A stretch of DNA of 64,000 nt from the NCBI RefSeq assembly GCF_901000735.1, contig NC_081542.1, positions 16,283,577 to 16,347,576 on the forward strand, given 5' to 3'. The translations under genes and the position numbers were made by a program. Under the pieces are notes generated by a model. That model had not been told where the DNA came from, searched no databases, and was given only the letters and a program-made list of their open reading frames with translations. Position 1 is the stretch's first letter. The number at the start of each line of letters is the position of its first letter. This DNA comes from Corylus avellana. Lineage: Eukaryota > Streptophyta > Magnoliopsida > Fagales > Betulaceae. This document shows, one piece after another, positions 61,170 through 64,000 of this stretch.

Positions 61170-62507
61170 AATTGTTCTTACAAAATCGCAATTCTAAACA
61201 CACCTCAAGTCTCGAAGTTAAATTTCTAATTCTATCTATGACTTATCAAATCAACATTATAAAATAATTGAAAAATATAAATATAAATCCAAACCTACGA
61301 AAACAAGGGACAGAAATTTCCTCCGACCCATGTAAAATAGTGCCAAGTGTCTATAAACATTTAAAAAACATATTAAATTTCGTCTAAATTAGTAAACTGC
61401 TATTAATGAGGTTAAGTTTAATGTGTCTTTTAAATGTTGATAGACACTTGACACAATTTTACATGGGTTGAAAAATATTTCCTACATACCCATTTAGAGA
61501 AAATTTATGTCCAAAAACAAGGGAGTCCAAATTTGCTCCTAGGACATTATAGTCGATGAAGGTGCAGTGAATAGTGTCAATTGTCAAAGTAAGAGCCCAA
61601 TCATTTCTCAGTCTTTTATGATTTTATCAAACTTTTGGAAGAAACAAGCAAACTATTAAAACTGACATTTTTCTTCCTTTAAGAAAGTCCAATTGGATTG
61701 AAATAATTTTTAAAAATTTAGTCTATTAAATTGATATTCATTTTTAGAGTATTTGACTTTTACATGTATTTTTAGAATAATAATATAAGTCTTTCTAGAG
61801 TTCTCTTAAAATCATCTCAAATGTAATGTGACTTTCAAAATTACCTTAAATTTGAAATGTGATTTATTAATTTTTGATCTATTGATGATTTTAAAAGTCA
61901 CATCACTTTTAACAATACGAGTAATGTTAAAAGTCACTTATAACATTACTCGTATTTTTAATATAAACTGACGAATAATGCAATATACCATATTTTTATC
62001 TCGCAATGGTAACAATACAATTACAACCAACTTTTTCTTTCTTTTTTTTTCTTTTTATTCTTTTTAATAATGACCGATCTTAAAGGTTAGATTTGGTTGC
62101 TCTACACCTGTTTAGGTTTCTCCAAATAAACATTTGTACTCCAAACCACATCAAAAAAAAAAAAAAAAAAAAAATTGATAGAACCAAGAAAAAAAAGAAA
62201 GAAGCATTAAATTAAAAGACCCTTTGAAGCCAATCCGATGAAACAAACTGATGGGCATATTTACAAAATCTATCACCGAGGAGAACCGCTGCCTAGGGGA
62301 AAACTGAACAATGGTTCTCCACAAGGGATAACAAAAGCACCCATTCCAATCCCCCACCAATCACAATTACTGAGAAAAAAAGAAAGAAAGGAAAACCCTG
62401 CTACATTCTTCCACCTCCAACAAGGAAGGCTCTTCACATTGTTGATTTTGGCAGTCAAAAACTTTACAGCGAATGAAGGCTTTTGGTTAACTTACCTTTA
62501 AAAGTCT

Positions 62508-64000
62508 TCATCGTCCTTCATGAAGATCTTCAGAGAAGACCGCTGTTCTTGAGATGTTGTCATTGTCGAAGGTACTTAGACCGGAGTAAGGACCGGAAGA
62601 GAACATCGAAGACGTGCCATCAGACTCGAAGGTAGTAGATGACTGCCTTAGGTTTGGCCGGTTGTTGGAAGAGGTTAACATGGAATCTTGATATTCTGTG
62701 ACACGCTGCACCATTTTTAGTGACTGCACCACTTCACCCATTGTAGGCCGTTGGCTTGCCTCGGGTGCAACACAAGCGGCCGCAATTGTGCAAACACGTA
62801 CAAAATCTTCCTTCGGGTACTTCCCTCCAAGCGTTGAATCAGCAAGCTCTTCCAGCCGATCCTTGTCTCTAAGAATTGGTCTGGCCTGAAAGCAGTACAA
62901 CTCACTGGTCTTACTTTCCTTCCACAATAGTAATTACATGACAAGTCATGATAAATCTGATCTTCATAAAAGATAACCAGCTGCAACCGGTGATTATTAA
63001 AAGAAGAAGAACAAGGGATAAGTCTCCTCGCGTGTAGGTTCAAATATTTAAGGTTTGTGTTCAGGACTTTTGCTCTGATACTATATTTAATCAATATTCA
63101 TCTCAAAAACTTAAGCTAATTGAAATAAATTAATTTAATCATTTAATTTATGTTCCACCAAACAATAAGACTAACCCAAGTGACGAGGTTTTCCTGTCCA
63201 GCTGGTTGTGACATTTCCACAGGCTTCCTTCCGGTCAGCAATTCAAGTAGTACAACCCCATAGCTGTATACATCACTTTTAACGAGTAGATGTCCAGTCA
63301 TAGCATACTCAGGAGCTACATACCTGTAAATTAATTCATTCCATCTTAACACCGACTTCAATTATGGAAATAACAAGTTTAAAAAAGGGAGAATGAGACT
63401 GACCCAAATGTGCCCATCACTCGAGTAGAGAGGTAGTTTATTCTGCCTTCGGGTGCCTGTTTAGCGAGGCCAAAGTCAGCAACTTTAGCATTAAAGTTGT
63501 TCTCAAGCAGTATATTGGATGCCTTGAAATCTCTGTGGATAACACAGGGCTGTGAGTCCTCGTGCAGGTATGCAAGTCCCCTTGCAGCATCAAGTGCAAT
63601 CTTCATTCTTGTGTCCCAATCCAAAGGACAATTTACTCCCAAGGGACCTGAGGCAAAACCAATTCATTGTCAATTATGCATGAGATCTACTTTACGCCTG
63701 GAATGTCTTTCTTTTTTCAAGTTTCCACTCAGAAAGAGAAATATCAAAGTAAGATGCTAGTAGAATCTGTGATTGAAGAAAACAAATTACCATGGAGCCA
63801 GGCCTCCAAGCTTCCATTTGGGACGAGCTCATAGCAAAGTAGGTTTTGTGAAGAGTCACGATTGCTATAGTAACCCACAAGTTTGACAAGATTACGGTGA
63901 TGCAGCCTACTAAGCATCTCAACCTCTACCAGAAACTCTTTATCCCCTTGTTGCCCTCCACTAGTAAGCCTCTTAATTGCTACAGCTGTACCGTCACTTA
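62508..64000 (-). CDS. Receptor-like Ser/Thr kinase, At4g02010/ALE2-like (3' part)
   Basis: C-terminal kinase domain of a membrane-associated receptor-like kinase; the N-terminal part lies beyond the window edge. Exons seen: beyond 64,000 to 63791, 63647-63404, 63323-63176 and 62885-62508. All catalytic landmarks are present: VAIKRL (ATP-binding Lys), [13 protein letters not shown] (RD-type catalytic loop), [14 protein letters not shown] (DFG) and [20 protein letters not shown] (APE). Then follow [20 protein letters not shown] and the tail [15 protein letters not shown]...[10 protein letters not shown], which closely matches Arabidopsis At4g02010. Splice phases agree across all joints (TFG|YVAPEY, TW|ARPIL). 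No stop or frameshift. An LTR-like relic sits in the last intron. Function in that family is poorly defined; the identification rests on the kinase domain and tail. Confidence 0.87.
63072..63157 (-). mobile_element. TRIM/LTR fragment with tRNA-primer-like site, in kinase intron
   Basis: On the minus strand TGGAACATAAATTAAATGAT runs through AGCTTAAGTTTTTGAGATGA to GATTAAATA, then TAGTATCAGAGC, close to the TGGTATCAGAGC primer-binding site of many plant LTR elements. The start and end resemble the two elements in the GRAS cluster. About 73 bp of LTR plus the site; internal-like sequence continues to about 62,990. Confidence 0.45.

Larger units (their letters stand above)
56126..62507. other. 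INO80B-like upstream region and transposon-rich spacer
   Basis: No gene supported. The frames at 57,028-57,402 are probably 5' UTR or promoter of the INO80B-like gene. Contains an N gap, a GC-rich foldback (59,090-59,620), a 1-kb Mutator-like element (60,010-61,026) and long A-runs (61,133-61,165; 62,153-62,174). Confidence 0.6.

Noticed and set aside
1..64000. CRISPR arrays, bacterial operons, viral genes
   Set aside because: No regularly spaced repeats of CRISPR type, no prokaryotic gene organisation and no viral protein-coding sequence were seen; all genes are plant-type with spliceosomal introns.

Overview
This is a nuclear segment from a woody-type eudicot plant. Evidence: many-exon genes with GT-AG introns, long AT-rich spacers, many MITE, SINE, Helitron and LTR relics, and proteins that align closely with Arabidopsis-type SWN, CLPP5, WRKY65/69, INO80 subunit B and At4g02010-like kinase. 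I cannot place it at genus level from sequence alone. Three runs of N break the window (26,232-26,331; 40,378-40,477; 56,556-56,838).

Layout. 0.7-11 kb: a complete 17-exon Polycomb methyltransferase gene (SWN/EZA1) on the minus strand. 12.6-22.7 kb: three related GRAS-family loci, all on the minus strand. The rightmost is intact and single-exon; the other two are broken. Each broken copy holds an LTR-type element of the same family, at different sites, with a 5-bp target duplication lying on GGTA, so each insertion sits inside an exactly spliceable GT-AG unit. One copy also has a 344-bp tandem triplication that carries the 3' splice site. 23.9-28.8 kb: the two ends of a SINA-like E3 ligase gene, separated by about 4.2 kb of AT-rich and transposon DNA with the zinc-finger middle missing. 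29.5-31.4 kb: a Helitron-like element. 32.0-32.9 kb: a single-exon membrane protein. 33.8-46.7 kb: two near-identical blocks of about 6.3-6.6 kb, each with a group IIe WRKY gene, meeting at a 100-N gap. The homology ends exactly at the gap on both sides, so this is probably an unmerged contig overlap or two haplotypes rather than a true tandem duplication. 47.7-52.1 kb: chloroplast protease subunit CLPP5 (9 exons). 53.5-56.1 kb: an INO80 subunit B-like (PAPA-1 plus zf-HIT) gene (6 coding exons). 56.1-62.5 kb: non-coding, with a 1-kb Mutator-like element. 62.5-64 kb: the 3' end of a receptor-like kinase running out of the window.

The genes do not form a pathway. SWN (H3K27 methylation) and the INO80-type subunit are both chromatin factors but lie 45 kb apart with no sign of co-regulation. 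The most unusual signal is the intron-like LTR insertions in the GRAS cluster. Exon models were built by hand from splice consensus, reading-frame phase and recalled family sequence; phases sum correctly for every complete gene.
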